Numbered from the stretch's first letter, positions 1-10,775 are shown. The stretch is DNA of 64,000 nt from CALJIC01 sp039805565 (GCA_039805565.1 JBDLTZ010000106.1:62001-126000); one strand, 5' to 3'. The notes: generated by a model not told the origin, from the letters alone. Translations and numbers: made by a program.

Positions 1-100
1 CGAAGCGCAGCTCCTCGGGGTGCTGGAGGGCGTAGGGGCCGTAGGCGTAGTAGCCGCGGCCTCCGGCGCCGCACATGACGGCGGTGATGGGGGTGGGCAT
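1..100 (-). CDS. Gfo/Idh/MocA family oxidoreductase, N-terminal fragment (cut by window edge)
   Basis: Only the first 33 codons lie in the window; the rest runs off the left edge. The visible N-terminus reads MPTPITAVMCGAGGRG followed by YYAYGPYALQHPEELRF. This is the first beta strand and glycine-rich nucleotide-binding turn of the Gfo/Idh/MocA dehydrogenases, with the family's usual 'PYAL.HPEE(L/I)RF' continuation. The ATG at 98-100 is preceded on the minus strand by a GAGGA ribosome site. Such enzymes oxidise sugars or cyclitols with NAD(P). Its substrate cannot be told from this fragment. Confidence 0.7.
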   Translation of the reverse strand, partial: MPTPITAVMCGAGGRGYYAYGPYALQHPEELRF

Positions 101-246
101 GGCGATATCCTCGCTAGATCCCTCAGCTCTGAGGTGGAGCGCGGGGAGAAGAGCCCCGCACGCCCGATTCTACACGATGACACGCCCGCCGGAGTCGCCC
201 GCGCGCCAGCGTTGCGGCTTCTCTCCGGGGCATTCAGTCTTCATCC
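101..246. other. Intergenic gap between the oxidoreductase and the M81 gene
   Basis: About 145 bases with no supported gene. It contains the ribosome site of the minus-strand oxidoreductase and presumably the promoter for it. No clear sigma-70 boxes or hairpin were found. Confidence 0.4.
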
Positions 247-1731
247 CTACGCCCCGAACAGCCGCGCCCCCAGATCGGGCTGGTCAAAGTCCGGGTCGAG
301 CGGGTAGATCGGCCGCACCACCCGGTCGTAGCGCAGCGCGGGGATGTCCTGGTTCACGGCGCCGGGCGTCAGCGCCAGCAGGGACGCGCGCGCCATCTGC
401 CGCAGCTCCGGCACCAGATATCCGATCTTCACGGCCGTGATCTGGTGGTCGGCCGGGTCGAGCCCGAGGCTCGTGAAGTCCCGCCGGTAGTGGTACGGTT
501 TGCGGCGGCTGGTCACGATCACGTGCACCCCTCCGGCCCGCACCACCGCGATCGTGCCCCCCACCGGGTCGCCGGGGGCGATCGTCACGACGGTGGCCCG
601 CAGGCCGAGCGGCTTCGCGTTCACCGGGTCCAGCTTGCCGCCGAGCGACAGGTCCACCACCGCGCCACTTCCGGCTGCGACGCACGCCTCGACCGCGGCC
701 GCGTCGGGGATGCTGGCGTAGATCGCGCTGGCCCCGCCGCCCGCCAGCGCCGGGTGGGCCACGAGCCGCCCGACGAGGTACGGCACGTCGCCGGCCCCGC
801 CGGCCGTCGGGTTGTCCCCCGAGTCGCTGATCACAACGCCGCCGCCCGGGTGCGCCAGTGCCTGCTCGATGCACCAGTCGGCGCTCCCGGCGGGCGCCAC
901 GAACGCGAAGGCGTGGCGCGCCTCCCAGTAGCGCCGCGCGATGCGCCCGGCCTCGCGCCGGAGGCTCGCGGCGTCCGTGCCAGTCACCACCGCAGCCGCG
1001 CCGCTGCGGGGCTCGTCGGCCCACACGTAGCCCACCCACAGCGACGCATCCAGCACTCCGGGGGCCGGGTCGGACTCGCACAGGCTGGCGTAGACGCTCC
1101 TGCCCGGCTCGACCAGCGTGCTGGTACGCTCGCCCGGCAGAATGGCGGGGATGCGAACCCAGGCGCGCAGCGGGCGGATGCCCCGGTCCAGGCAGTGCAC
1201 GAGGTTCGCGCAGGCCTTCTCGCGGGTCTCCAGGTAGTCATCGTGCGGGGCGAGGCGGTAGGCGGTGAACATGTCGACCAGCTCGACGAGCCGGGCGGAG
1301 ACGTTGCCGTGCAGGTCCATGCCCGCCGATATCAGGCAGCCCGGCCCGACGACCTCGCGGAGCGCGGCGGCCAGATCGGCCTCGGCGTCGTCCATGCCCT
1401 GCACGTTCATGGCCCCGTGGATGTCCAGGTAGAAGCCATCGAGCGGCAGCGCGGCGCGGGTGCGCTCCAGCAGCTCGGACTTCATGGCGCGGTAGGCGTC
1501 GGGCGTGACCGGGCCGCCGGGGATGGCGTTGGCGTGCAGGCATGGCAGCCAGTCGATGTCGCCCCTGCCGCGGAAGCTCCAGCCCGGCATGAAGGGGTAG
1601 CGCTCGATCATCTCCCCGCCGCGCAGGATGGTGAAGTCGTCGAGCCGGCTGGGAGACGGCGAGAAAGTGCTGCTCTCGATCGCGATCCCGCCGACGCCGA
1701 TGCGGAGGCGGCCCATGGCGTGTGTCGTCAT
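247..1731 (-). CDS. M81 family metallopeptidase (MlrC-like)
   Basis: A 494-residue protein of the M81/MlrC family, named after microcystinase C of Sphingomonas, which cleaves linearised microcystin. Most members act on unknown substrates. The N-terminal signature GGIAIESSTFSP (residues 14-25) is typical. Likely metal ligands are D103 and H105 (in YLDIHGAMN), D139 and H141 (in GMDLHGN) and the HDD at 163-165. Length matches the family (about 490-500). The MlrC C-terminal domain follows from about residue 310. It is the third gene of the minus-strand eutB-eutC group, 85 bases after eutC, so co-transcription is plausible. Family assignment is firm; substrate unknown. Confidence 0.85.
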   Translation of the reverse strand: MTTHAMGRLRIGVGGIAIESSTFSPSPSRLDDFTILRGGEMIERYPFMPGWSFRGRGDIDWLPCLHANAIPGGPVTPDAYRAMKSELLERTRAALPLDGFYLDIHGAMNVQGMDDAEADLAAALREVVGPGCLISAGMDLHGNVSARLVELVDMFTAYRLAPHDDYLETREKACANLVHCLDRGIRPLRAWVRIPAILPGERTSTLVEPGRSVYASLCESDPAPGVLDASLWVGYVWADEPRSGAAAVVTGTDAASLRREAGRIARRYWEARHAFAFVAPAGSADWCIEQALAHPGGGVVISDSGDNPTAGGAGDVPYLVGRLVAHPALAGGGASAIYASIPDAAAVEACVAAGSGAVVDLSLGGKLDPVNAKPLGLRATVVTIAPGDPVGGTIAVVRAGGVHVIVTSRRKPYHYRRDFTSLGLDPADHQITAVKIGYLVPELRQMARASLLALTPGAVNQDIPALRYDRVVRPIYPLDPDFDQPDLGARLFGA

Positions 1732-1813
1732 GCTAGCTATCCTACAGCGGTGGGCAGCATCTCTGAGCCTTCTCGTTGGTCGTGCCCGGCTTCCTGATGC
1801 CCTGAGGCGTTAC

Positions 1814-1841
1814 CGTTCAGCGCTGATCGTTCGGCGTTTCG
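1814..1841. repeat. Degenerate heptamer array at the eutC stop codon
   Basis: Four consecutive 7-base units (cgttcag, cgctgat, cgttcgg, cgtttcg) lie at and just inside the 3' end of eutC and encode its last residues. They belong to the 7-base periodic repeats seen throughout this window. Confidence 0.45.
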
Positions 1842-2638
1842 CCAGAGGCCGTGCGGCCGGCTTCCTCCTCCGTGGGGAGGCCCGCGACCGCCTCGTGCTC
1901 GTCTTTCAGCGCCACGCCGGTGAGCCGCAGCCGGCGCGCCTCGCCCATCAGGTACACGAGCGTCCGCCGCGCCTCCTCGTAGCTCAGTCCGAGCGGGTGG
2001 ATGTTCGAGATGCAGTTGCGCTCGGCGTCCGTGCGCCCAGGGCGCGGCGCGTAGGTCAGGTACACCCCCAGGCTGTCGGCCACGCTCAGGCCAGGGCGCT
2101 CGCCGATCAGGACGGCCACCTGCTCCGCGCGCAGCAGCTCTCCCACCTCGTCGCCCACCGCCACGCGCCCCTGGCACACCACGACCACCGGCGCCACGCG
2201 CCAGCCCAGGCCCTCGAGCGTGGCGGCCGCGCGCGCCAGCAGCGGCGCCGCGTGGTCATGCACCGCCCGCGCCGAGAGGCCGTCGGCCACCACGAACGCC
2301 GCGTCGTAGCCGCCCCCCGATGCGCCGCGCTCACCGAGCGCCCGGCGCGAGTTCTCATCCAGCCGCCGGCCCAGATCGGGCCGCTTGAGGTACACCTGCC
2401 TGCTGGCGGCCGCGCTGTTGACAATCAGCACCTCGTAGCCGTGGGCCGCGATCGCCGCGGCGCAGCCCTCGGCGTCGAACGGCGTGTGGACGGCGTCCCG
2501 CGCCCGCGCGTGGTCAAGCTGAAAGCGTAGCAGCGCCTCGGTGGGCAGGCTGTCGCCCACGCGACCCAGCCCGACCCGCGCGCTGGTGTAGCGGCGCAGC
2601 GCCTGCCACGGATTCCGCTCGATCTCGTCGTCGCCCAC
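1817..2638 (-). CDS. eutC: Ethanolamine ammonia-lyase small subunit (EutC)
   Basis: A 273-residue EutC homologue, the light subunit of adenosylcobalamin-dependent ethanolamine ammonia-lyase, which converts ethanolamine to acetaldehyde and ammonia. Diagnostic segments are NPWQALRRYTSARVGLGR at the N-terminus and the LIVNSAAASRQVYLKRPDLG stretch in the middle. The region around VLIGERPGLSVADSLG and the CISNIHPLGLSYEEA segment are well kept in EutC. It starts 54 bases after eutB, so the two subunits are made from one transcript. No shell-protein genes of a eut microcompartment are nearby, so this looks like a cytosolic enzyme used for ammonia or carbon supply. Confidence 0.95.
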   Translation of the reverse strand: MGDDEIERNPWQALRRYTSARVGLGRVGDSLPTEALLRFQLDHARARDAVHTPFDAEGCAAAIAAHGYEVLIVNSAAASRQVYLKRPDLGRRLDENSRRALGERGASGGGYDAAFVVADGLSARAVHDHAAPLLARAAATLEGLGWRVAPVVVVCQGRVAVGDEVGELLRAEQVAVLIGERPGLSVADSLGVYLTYAPRPGRTDAERNCISNIHPLGLSYEEARRTLVYLMGEARRLRLTGVALKDEHEAVAGLPTEEEAGRTASGETPNDQR

Positions 2639-2692
2639 CGAATCACCTCCTCGAGCGCCGGGCGCGCCGTAGCTCCCGGCGGAGCCCGCTCG

Positions 2693-4090
2693 TCACTTCC
2701 CAGCGGCCAGCTGCGCAGCCGCGCGCGCCACGAGGCTGCGCTGCGCCCCGCGCGCCAGCCGGTTGCTCGGCTCCGTGATGCCCATCCGCAGCAGCCACTC
2801 CTCGAACTCCGGCGCCGGGCGCAGGCCGAGCGTCGTCTGCAGGAAGCGCACGTCGTGGTACGAGGTGCTCTGATAGTTGAGCATCACGTCGTCGGCGCCG
2901 GGGACCCCCATGATATACGTGCAGCCTGCGGCGCCGAGCAGCACCAGCAGGTTGTCGATATCGTTCTGGTCCGCCTCGGCGTGGTTGGTGTAGCACGCGT
3001 CGCAGCCCATCGGCACTCCCATCAGCTTGCCGCAGAAGTGGTCCTCGAGCGCCGCCCGCGTGATCTGCTTGCCGTCGTACAGGTACTCCGGCCCGATAAA
3101 TCCTACCACCGTATTGACGAGCAGCGGCTGGAAGTGGCGCGCCACCGCGTAGGCGCGCGCCTCGCAGGTCTGCTGGTCCATGCCGTGGTGAGCGCCGGCC
3201 GAGAGCGCGCTGCCCTGGCCGGTCTCGAAGTACATCACGTTGTCGCCCAGCGTCCCGCGCCGGAGCGACAGCGCCGCCTCGCGCGCCTCGGCCAGCAGCG
3301 CCAGGTCCACCCCGAAGCTGCGGTTGGCGGCCTCGGTGCCGGCGATCGACTGGAACACGAGGTCCACCGGCGCCCCGCGCTCGATCGCCGCCACCTGCGT
3401 CGTCACGTGGGCCAGCAGCGACGACTGCACGGGGATCGCGAGGCGCTGGCGCAGCTCGTCGATCAGCTCCATGAGGGTGATCACCGCCTGCGGGCTGTCG
3501 GTGGCCGGGTTGATACCGATCACCGCGTCGCCGCAGCCGAACATCAGCCCATCCAGGATCGACGCCGCGATCCCGCGCGGGTTGTCGGTGGGGTGGTTGG
3601 GCTGAATGCGCGAGGAGAGCCGGCCGGGCAGGCCGATCGTGTTGCGGAAGCGGGTGATGACGCGGCACTTGCGCGCCACGGCGATCAGGTCCTGGTTCCG
3701 CATGATCTTCGAGGCGGCGGCGGCCATCTCGGGGGTAATGCCGGGGGCCACGGCCGCCAGGGCGGCGCTGTCGGTCTCGTAGGAGAGCAGCCACTCGCGC
3801 AGCTGCCCCACGCAGAGGCGGCTGATCGGCCGGAATGCCTCGGCGTCGTGGGTGTCGAGGATCAGCCGCGTGACCTCATCATCCTCGTACGGCACCAGCG
3901 GCTCCTCGAGGAAGGCGGTGAGCGGCACGTCCGCCAGACGCATCTGCGCCGCGACACGCTCCTCGTCGCTCCTTGCCGCGACGCCAGCCAGCTGGTCGCC
4001 GGAGCGCTCCGGCGTGGCCCGCGCCATCAGCGTGCGGAGGTCGTCGAAGGCGTATGTCCGCGGCCCGACTCTCTGCGTGTACCGTGTCAT
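2693..4090 (-). CDS. eutB: Ethanolamine ammonia-lyase large subunit (EutB)
   Basis: A 465-residue TIM-barrel catalytic subunit that binds ethanolamine and adenosylcobalamin together with EutC. Recognisable EutB stretches include FRNTIGLPGRLSSRIQPNHP, FGCGDAVIGINPATDSP, the YFETGQGSALSAGAHHG segment, and CDACYTNHAEADQND near the C-terminus. The open frame extends about 49 codons further upstream. The ATG at 4088-4090 was chosen because its N-terminus (MTRYTQRVG) fits the family and a GGAG ribosome site lies just before it. The length is close to the usual 450-465. It leads the eutB-eutC-M81 group. Confidence 0.95.
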   Translation of the reverse strand: MTRYTQRVGPRTYAFDDLRTLMARATPERSGDQLAGVAARSDEERVAAQMRLADVPLTAFLEEPLVPYEDDEVTRLILDTHDAEAFRPISRLCVGQLREWLLSYETDSAALAAVAPGITPEMAAAASKIMRNQDLIAVARKCRVITRFRNTIGLPGRLSSRIQPNHPTDNPRGIAASILDGLMFGCGDAVIGINPATDSPQAVITLMELIDELRQRLAIPVQSSLLAHVTTQVAAIERGAPVDLVFQSIAGTEAANRSFGVDLALLAEAREAALSLRRGTLGDNVMYFETGQGSALSAGAHHGMDQQTCEARAYAVARHFQPLLVNTVVGFIGPEYLYDGKQITRAALEDHFCGKLMGVPMGCDACYTNHAEADQNDIDNLLVLLGAAGCTYIMGVPGADDVMLNYQSTSYHDVRFLQTTLGLRPAPEFEEWLLRMGITEPSNRLARGAQRSLVARAAAQLAAGK

Positions 4091-4341
4091 CGGCCAGCTC
4101 TCCTTGCACCTATCGCTTGAGCTCCATCCGCGCGACCTCGAGCAGCGCCGCGTGTGGGCGCCCGGGCCACCAGCCGCTTGCGCCCGCCCGCTCCTCTGGC
4201 CTCCGCATCGTCGTGGCGGAGGCGTATCGCCGAACACAACGACGCCGGGCGCGCATCAGCGGCGCGGGCCCGGCGTCGGGGCAGCAGGTCGTGAGCACCG
4301 ACCTGCACGCTGTCTGTGAGAAGGGGTTCGATCCCTGGAAT
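4091..4341 (-). promoter_or_regulatory. Long structured 5' leader of eutBC
   Basis: If transcription starts near 4341, the eutB message has a GC-rich leader of about 250 bases. It contains two perfect inverted repeats: 11 bp arms at 4240-4250/4268-4278, and 7 bp arms at 4284-4290/4300-4306. EutBC needs adenosylcobalamin, so a cobalamin riboswitch was looked for, but its conserved boxes were not recognised. The leader may carry another regulatory structure, or the hairpins may be incidental in GC-rich sequence. Confidence 0.35.
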
Positions 4342-4347
4342 GCGGGG

Positions 4348-4377
4348 AGTATACAGCGGGTGCACATGCATTGTCAA
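4348..4377 (-). promoter_or_regulatory. Sigma-70-type promoter for eutBC
   Basis: On the minus strand a perfect -35 TTGACA (4372-4377) is followed after 18 bases by -10 TATACT (4348-4353). It points toward eutB. Its -35 box lies only 32 bases from the -35 box of the divergent T-box promoter. Confidence 0.7.
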
Positions 4378-4409
4378 AGCCGTGCCGAGGCCGCCCGAGC
4401 AGGGCATCG

Positions 4410-4438
4410 TTGACATCCCCCCGCAACCGGCGTATACT
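4410..4438 (+). promoter_or_regulatory. Sigma-70-type promoter of the T-box/leuS operon
   Basis: TTGACA at 4410-4415, a 17-base spacer and TATACT at 4433-4438 give a near-consensus vegetative promoter. The expected start is around 4445, at the beginning of the T-box Stem I. Confidence 0.8.
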
Positions 4439-4444
4439 TCAGCG

Positions 4445-4795
4445 CAGTGTAAGGCCATGCCGGGGAGCAGTAGGCGCCACACCTCAGAGAGCAGCCGGTC
4501 GGTGCGAGGCTGCGCCCAGCGCCGAACTCGCCCCGCGCGCCGAGCCCGTGAGAGCCGTGAGCCGTGAGCCGTGTGTCGTGAGCCCTGGTGGCGCTCAAGA
4601 CTCAAGACTCAAGCATCGGGGCTGGTAATTGGCTCCGGGTGCGCCCGTTACCGCGCCAACGAGGAGCTCTGGATTGTGCGTCTGGCGTTTGCGTTGCTTG
4701 GGCAACTCAGACGTCAGAGCTCAGAAACCAGAACTCGAATCGGGGTGGTACCACGAGGCTTCGCCTTCGTCCCTGGCTGGGACGGAGGTTTTTTT
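4445..4795 (+). promoter_or_regulatory. T-box riboswitch, leucine (CUC) specifier, with terminator
   Basis: This tRNA-sensing leader controls the leuS operon. Stem I has the GA/kink-turn strand AGCAGTA (4466-4472) opposite a specifier loop GAACTCG. The specifier codon CUC (Leu) is at 4527-4529, flanked by complementary GGCGC/GCGCC and GGGG/CCCC strands. The apical GAGAGCAGCC...GGTGCGAGGCTG region is typical. The antiterminator holds the UGGUACC bulge (4746-4752) between helices GGG/CCC and ACGAGG/CCTTCGT. UGGU pairs with an ACCA tRNA end, which fits tRNA-Leu. The competing terminator is CCTTCGTCCC (4764-4773)/GGGACGGAGG (4779-4788) followed by seven Ts. Uncharged tRNA-Leu should favour read-through. 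Confidence 0.92.
4554..4735. repeat. Three heptamer arrays inside the T-box linker
   Basis: The stretch between Stem I and the antiterminator carries three 7-base arrays with different units. They are gccgtga-type at 4554-4581 (four units), ctcaaga at 4594-4614 (three units) and a degenerate cagannn array at 4708-4735 (four units). They do not overlap the conserved T-box elements. Confidence 0.7.
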
Positions 4796-5533
4796 GTGTG
4801 TGCCTACGCCGCCTACGCGCCGGTGTACGACTCGACGGGCCAGGGGGCGCGCGGCGCCCGCCTCGCGACGGAGGTGCTCCGCCGGCTGCGGGGCAGAGGG
4901 GTCGCCCCGCAGGACGCGCTTGACCTGGCCTGCGGCACCGGCGCGGCGACGCTGGCCCTGGCGGACGCCGGGCTGCGCGCCGTGGGGGCGGACCGCGCGC
5001 CGGCGATGCTGGCGATCGCCCGGGGCCGGGCGCGGGACGCGCGGCTGGACGCGGCCTTCGTCGAGGCCGACATCCGCGACCTGACGCTGGGCGAGGAGGG
5101 GGACGCGTTCGACCTCGTCACCTGCCTGGGGGCGCTGGACGAGCTGGCCGATGACGGGGACCTGGCGCGGGTGGTGCGCGTCGCCGCGGGGCTGCTGCGG
5201 CCGGGCGGACGCCTGGCGTTCGACCTGCCGCCGGCCGAGCTCCTGGCGCAGGGCGAGGCCGACGCGGTGCTGCACGACGGCCTAGACCACCTGGTGTACG
5301 CGCGGCTGACGCTGGACGAGGGCGCGCGGGGCGAGCGGCAGGTCGTGTGGTTCGTGCGGGAGATCGAGCGCTGGTGGCGCGGCGAGGAGACGCACCCGCT
5401 GCGCCTCTGGGCCGAGGACGAGGCCCTGGCGGCGCTGGCGGCGGCGGGGATGGCGCTCGAGGAGCGCTGGGAGACCGAAGGGGGGCGGGTGGCGTATGTG
5501 GCGCGCAGCGAGCACACAGCCGAGCAGCGATAG
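4796..5533 (+). CDS. Class I SAM-dependent methyltransferase
   Basis: A 245-residue methyltransferase. Motif I is DLACGTGAATLALADAG near residue 43, followed by an acidic strand end (GADRAPAML) and the LVTCLGALDEL motif. The C-terminal half resembles the Methyltransf_25/11 small-molecule enzymes. Start: GTG at 4796, seven bases after GGAGG (4784-4788). The ribosome site is part of the 3' arm of the T-box terminator, and the T-run sits between it and the start codon. Upstream in-frame sequence encodes only T-box leader. The gene is therefore under leucine T-box control and precedes leuS. Its substrate is unknown. Confidence 0.8.
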   Translation: MCAYAAYAPVYDSTGQGARGARLATEVLRRLRGRGVAPQDALDLACGTGAATLALADAGLRAVGADRAPAMLAIARGRARDARLDAAFVEADIRDLTLGEEGDAFDLVTCLGALDELADDGDLARVVRVAAGLLRPGGRLAFDLPPAELLAQGEADAVLHDGLDHLVYARLTLDEGARGERQVVWFVREIERWWRGEETHPLRLWAEDEALAALAAAGMALEERWETEGGRVAYVARSEHTAEQR

Positions 5534-5948
5534 CGGTCGTCCCGCGGCGCGGGGCGGCACCGACGCGCTGGCCTTCTTCTACGGCCTGTGGGCCGTGGCC
5601 GCGCTGAGCCGCGCGCTGTACCAGTACCTCGTGCGCCGCCCGCCGGACCTCACGCCGACCCACATCTCGCTCTTCGTGGGCGCCCTGTACGTGCTGATCA
5701 TCCTGGGCCTGCGCCGCCGCTCGCCGCGCGCGTGGTGGGCCACCCTCGCGCTGCTGGCCGTCGAGCTGGCCGGCGTGCTGGTGGTGGGGACCATCGACGT
5801 GCTCTGGCGGCCCTTCCCCTACAGCAGCGTCTGGTCCGGCTACGGCGCCGGCTACCTCTACATGCCGCTCATCCTCCCCCTCGGGGGAGCACTCTATCTG
5901 CTGCGAAAAGAGACACGACGAGCGTACGGAGTATTGACAGACGTCTGA
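5496..5948 (+). CDS. Small integral membrane protein of unknown function
   Basis: A 150-residue protein overlapping the end of the methyltransferase gene by 38 bases. It has about four hydrophobic helices: roughly residues 23-42, 57-73, 82-102 and 120-137. Basic loops such as RRPPD and LRRRSPRAW lie between them. No domain name could be assigned. It lies between the methyltransferase and leuS on the same T-box-controlled transcript, with no obvious rho-independent terminator before leuS. Coding bias and the overlap support a real gene. The exact start is less certain because a later start near the first helix is possible. Confidence 0.65.
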   Translation: MWRAASTQPSSDSGRPAARGGTDALAFFYGLWAVAALSRALYQYLVRRPPDLTPTHISLFVGALYVLIILGLRRRSPRAWWATLALLAVELAGVLVVGTIDVLWRPFPYSSVWSGYGAGYLYMPLILPLGGALYLLRKETRRAYGVLTDV

Positions 5949-6025
5949 GAGGCCTGGGGGAGAGCCCTCCCAGAGTCCCTCTCCCGGCGGCGAGCCCGCC
6001 GGATAGCACACAGTGTGAGGCCAAC

Positions 6026-8716
<2,691 letters not shown>

Positions 8717-8728
8717 CACACCGGCCGC

Positions 8729-8757
8729 GTGGGGCAGACCTGCCCGGTCTGCCCCAC
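8729..8757. terminator. Convergent hairpin between leuS and the M24 peptidase
   Basis: A perfect 12 bp stem (8729-8740 with 8746-8757, arms GTGGGGCAGACC/GGTCTGCCCCAC) closes a 5-base loop. It lies between two converging genes and can act in both directions. There is no T-run, so termination strength is uncertain. Confidence 0.6.
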
Positions 8758-8798
8758 CGCACCCCCTCTCCCGCGGCAGAGAGAGAGGGCTCTCCCCC

Positions 8799-10031
8799 TC
8801 AGCGGTCCAGCGCGATCACCAGGTCCTTCGGGAAGGGCGTCAGGCTCTCGAACGTCCCGTCCTCGGCCAGGTAGAACGTGTCCTCGATCCGTACCCCCAG
8901 GCCGCGGCTCGGGTAGTACAGCCCCGGCTCGACCGTGAAGACCATCCCCGGCCGCAGCGTGTCGCCGCGGTCCTGCAGCGCCGGGAAGCGCGGGTCCTCG
9001 TGGACCTCCAGGCCCACCCCGTGCCCCAGCGAGTGGATGTAGCCCTCCTCGATCGGGTACTTCGTGGCCGTGGTCTCGTGGCCGCGCTCCTCGAAGTACT
9101 GGCAGACCATATCCTGGTACGCCTTGCACGGCGCGCCCATCTCCAGCTCGCCCACCGCCTTCTCGAACGCCCCCATCACCGTATCGTAGGTCTCCTGCAG
9201 CTCGGGCGGCGCGTAGCCGATCGCGAAGGTGCGCGTCATGTCGTGGTAGTAGCCGCCCGCCTCGCGCGGGAAGATGTCGAACACGATCGCCTGCCCGAGC
9301 ATGAGCTGCTGCTCCGGCTCGCCGCCCGCGTGCGGCAGCCCCGCGTCCCGCCCCTGCGCGAAGATTGTGTGGTGCGCCTCCATGCCGCGCGCCATCAGCT
9401 CGCGGTCGATCAGCGCCTTCACGTGGCCGATCGTCATCGGGGCGCCCGATGCGTCCACCAGCCCGCCGTCCTGCTCACGGCCCGTCTTGATGAAGTCCAC
9501 CACCGCCTGCACCACCTCGCACGTCTTGCGTCCGGCGCGGCGCAGCGCCTCGAGCTCCTCCGGGTCCTTGGTAAGCCGCGCGTCGGTGATGATGTCCTTC
9601 TCGTACTCGGCCACCAGCTCCAGGCCCGGCACGGCCCGCTCCAGCCGGCGCGCCAGCGCCAGGAACGGACCGGCCTTCACCGTGCCGTACACCCCCACCC
9701 GGCCGCCGGTGATCCCCAGCTCGGCCAGCATCAGCCGCCGCAGCTCCGCCGCCGCGTCGAGCGGGTCGGGGAAGCGCCCGGCGATCTCGCGCCGGTTCCA
9801 GTGGTTCATCGAGATCAGCGCCATGCCGGTCTGCTCGGCCTCGTTCTGCTCCCAGGCGTTGTAGATCAGCGTGGTGGGCTCGCCGCGCTTCTTGATCACG
9901 GTGCCCAGGATGGCGCGCCCGCCCACGAAGTAGTTGTAGTCCGGGTTAGCGGCGTGCAGGCCGTCCGGCCCCTCGACGATGATGGCGTCCAGGTTGCGCT
10001 CGGCCATCAGGCGATCTAGGTCGCTCTTCAA
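8799..10031 (-). CDS. M24 family Xaa-Pro aminopeptidase/dipeptidase
   Basis: A 410-residue metallopeptidase of the pita-bread (creatinase/aminopeptidase P) fold, removing N-terminal residues before proline or splitting X-Pro dipeptides. The N-terminal creatinase domain spans about 1-150. The catalytic domain carries metal-ligand segments [35 protein letters not shown] and [10 protein letters not shown], then [10 protein letters not shown]. Start: TTG at 10029-10031 with GGAGGA just upstream; an ATG eight codons later is the alternative. No operon partner is evident. Whether it is PepP-like or PepQ-like cannot be told from the sequence. Confidence 0.9.
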   Translation of the reverse strand: MKSDLDRLMAERNLDAIIVEGPDGLHAANPDYNYFVGGRAILGTVIKKRGEPTTLIYNAWEQNEAEQTGMALISMNHWNRREIAGRFPDPLDAAAELRRLMLAELGITGGRVGVYGTVKAGPFLALARRLERAVPGLELVAEYEKDIITDARLTKDPEELEALRRAGRKTCEVVQAVVDFIKTGREQDGGLVDASGAPMTIGHVKALIDRELMARGMEAHHTIFAQGRDAGLPHAGGEPEQQLMLGQAIVFDIFPREAGGYYHDMTRTFAIGYAPPELQETYDTVMGAFEKAVGELEMGAPCKAYQDMVCQYFEERGHETTATKYPIEEGYIHSLGHGVGLEVHEDPRFPALQDRGDTLRPGMVFTVEPGLYYPSRGLGVRIEDTFYLAEDGTFESLTPFPKDLVIALDR

Positions 10032-10139
10032 TGCGTTCCTCCGTAGTGCTGTCTGTTGTTCTTCCGCTGCGCGGGAAGGGGCGCCCGCGGCGTCCCGCCC
10101 ACCTTACCGCCCCCCAGGGCGCCCTGCTGTGCCGAGCGC

Positions 10140-10673
10140 CTACCCCGCGGCCGGCAGGAACGTGTTCATCCTGGCGCCGCACACGGGGCAGGTGCCGCGC
10201 GCCGTACGCCGACCGCTCTCGCTGGTCTCGACGCGCGCACCGGCCATGGTGCGGCGCGCCTTGCAGCGCACGCAGTACCCCTCGATGGGCGCGGTCTGCC
10301 GCGCGGGGGCGTTCTCGTGGGCCTCGTGCGCCCGCTGCTCCACGGCCTCGGGCTCCAGCACTGCGCTGCCGGGAGCCTCCTCGGGCGGCGCGGCCTCCTC
10401 CGCCGCGCCAAGATGCGCGTGGGGCTCCCCAGCGGCCTGCTCGGCAACCTCCGCCGGCGCTGGGGCGTGCTCGGCAGGCGGCCAGGGGTGCGCCGCCGGC
10501 GGGGGCGGCGGGTCAGGGGTGTGCAGCGCCCCCGCCGGCGGCGCGTGCGTGTGGCGCACCGTTGGCGCCGTGAGCGCGCGGGACGGCAGAGCCCTCGGGG
10601 CGGACCGCAAGCGGCGGAAGGCCCACCAGATGATGGCGGCGGTCAGGGACAGGAGCAGTAGACGTCTGAGCAC
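10140..10673 (-). CDS. Membrane-anchored DUF5679 zinc-ribbon protein
   Basis: A 177-residue protein with one N-terminal membrane helix (LLLLSLTAAIIWWAF, about residues 4-19). A long Pro/Ala/Glu-rich linker (about 30-120) follows. The C-terminal zinc ribbon has YCVRCKA and a second pair CPVCGARM, with ETSESGRRTARGT between. The ribbon matches DUF5679, a small domain that I associate with Chloroflexota and other environmental bacteria. Start: GTG at 10671-10673, preceded by GAGGAGC. The frame continues upstream into a dispersed repeat that is unlikely to be translated. Function unknown. Confidence 0.75.
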   Translation of the reverse strand: MLRRLLLLSLTAAIIWWAFRRLRSAPRALPSRALTAPTVRHTHAPPAGALHTPDPPPPPAAHPWPPAEHAPAPAEVAEQAAGEPHAHLGAAEEAAPPEEAPGSAVLEPEAVEQRAHEAHENAPARQTAPIEGYCVRCKARRTMAGARVETSESGRRTARGTCPVCGARMNTFLPAAG

Positions 10674-10710
10674 GGCAAGCTCCTCATGTAGTGGCTCATC
10701 CAGTACGAGT

Positions 10711-10775
10711 CTGGTCTCTCTGCGCGCAGCGAAGAGCCTGTGCCGGAGATGCTTCGCTGCGCTCAGCATGACAAA
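10711..10775 (-). repeat. Dispersed repeat of the 'SAAK' type
   Basis: Read on the minus strand this stretch would encode LSAAKHLRHRLFAARRETRL. It is a member of a short dispersed sequence seen in many bacterial genomes and often mis-annotated as the start of small proteins. Here it lies directly upstream of the DUF5679 gene and should not be read as its N-terminus. Confidence 0.5.

Noticed and set aside
445..1797. Long antisense open frames opposite most genes (for example 450 codons over the M81 gene)
   Set aside because: They are a by-product of high GC content. Their translations are Arg/Gly/Ala/Pro-rich with no domain, while the opposite frame encodes a known family.
4091..4341. Cobalamin riboswitch upstream of eutBC
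   Set aside because: The conserved B12-box (GCCACTG) and the AGTCAGGA.ACCTGCC-like core were not found on the minus strand; only generic hairpins are visible.
4310..4345. A GGGGTTCGATCCC stretch resembling the T-arm of a tRNA
   Set aside because: The flanking bases do not form a T-stem of five pairs, and no D-arm, anticodon arm or acceptor stem could be drawn around it.
5984..6002. A 7 bp CCGGCGG/CCGCCGG hairpin before leuS as a terminator
   Set aside because: The stem is short, there is no T-run, and termination here would uncouple leuS from its T-box.
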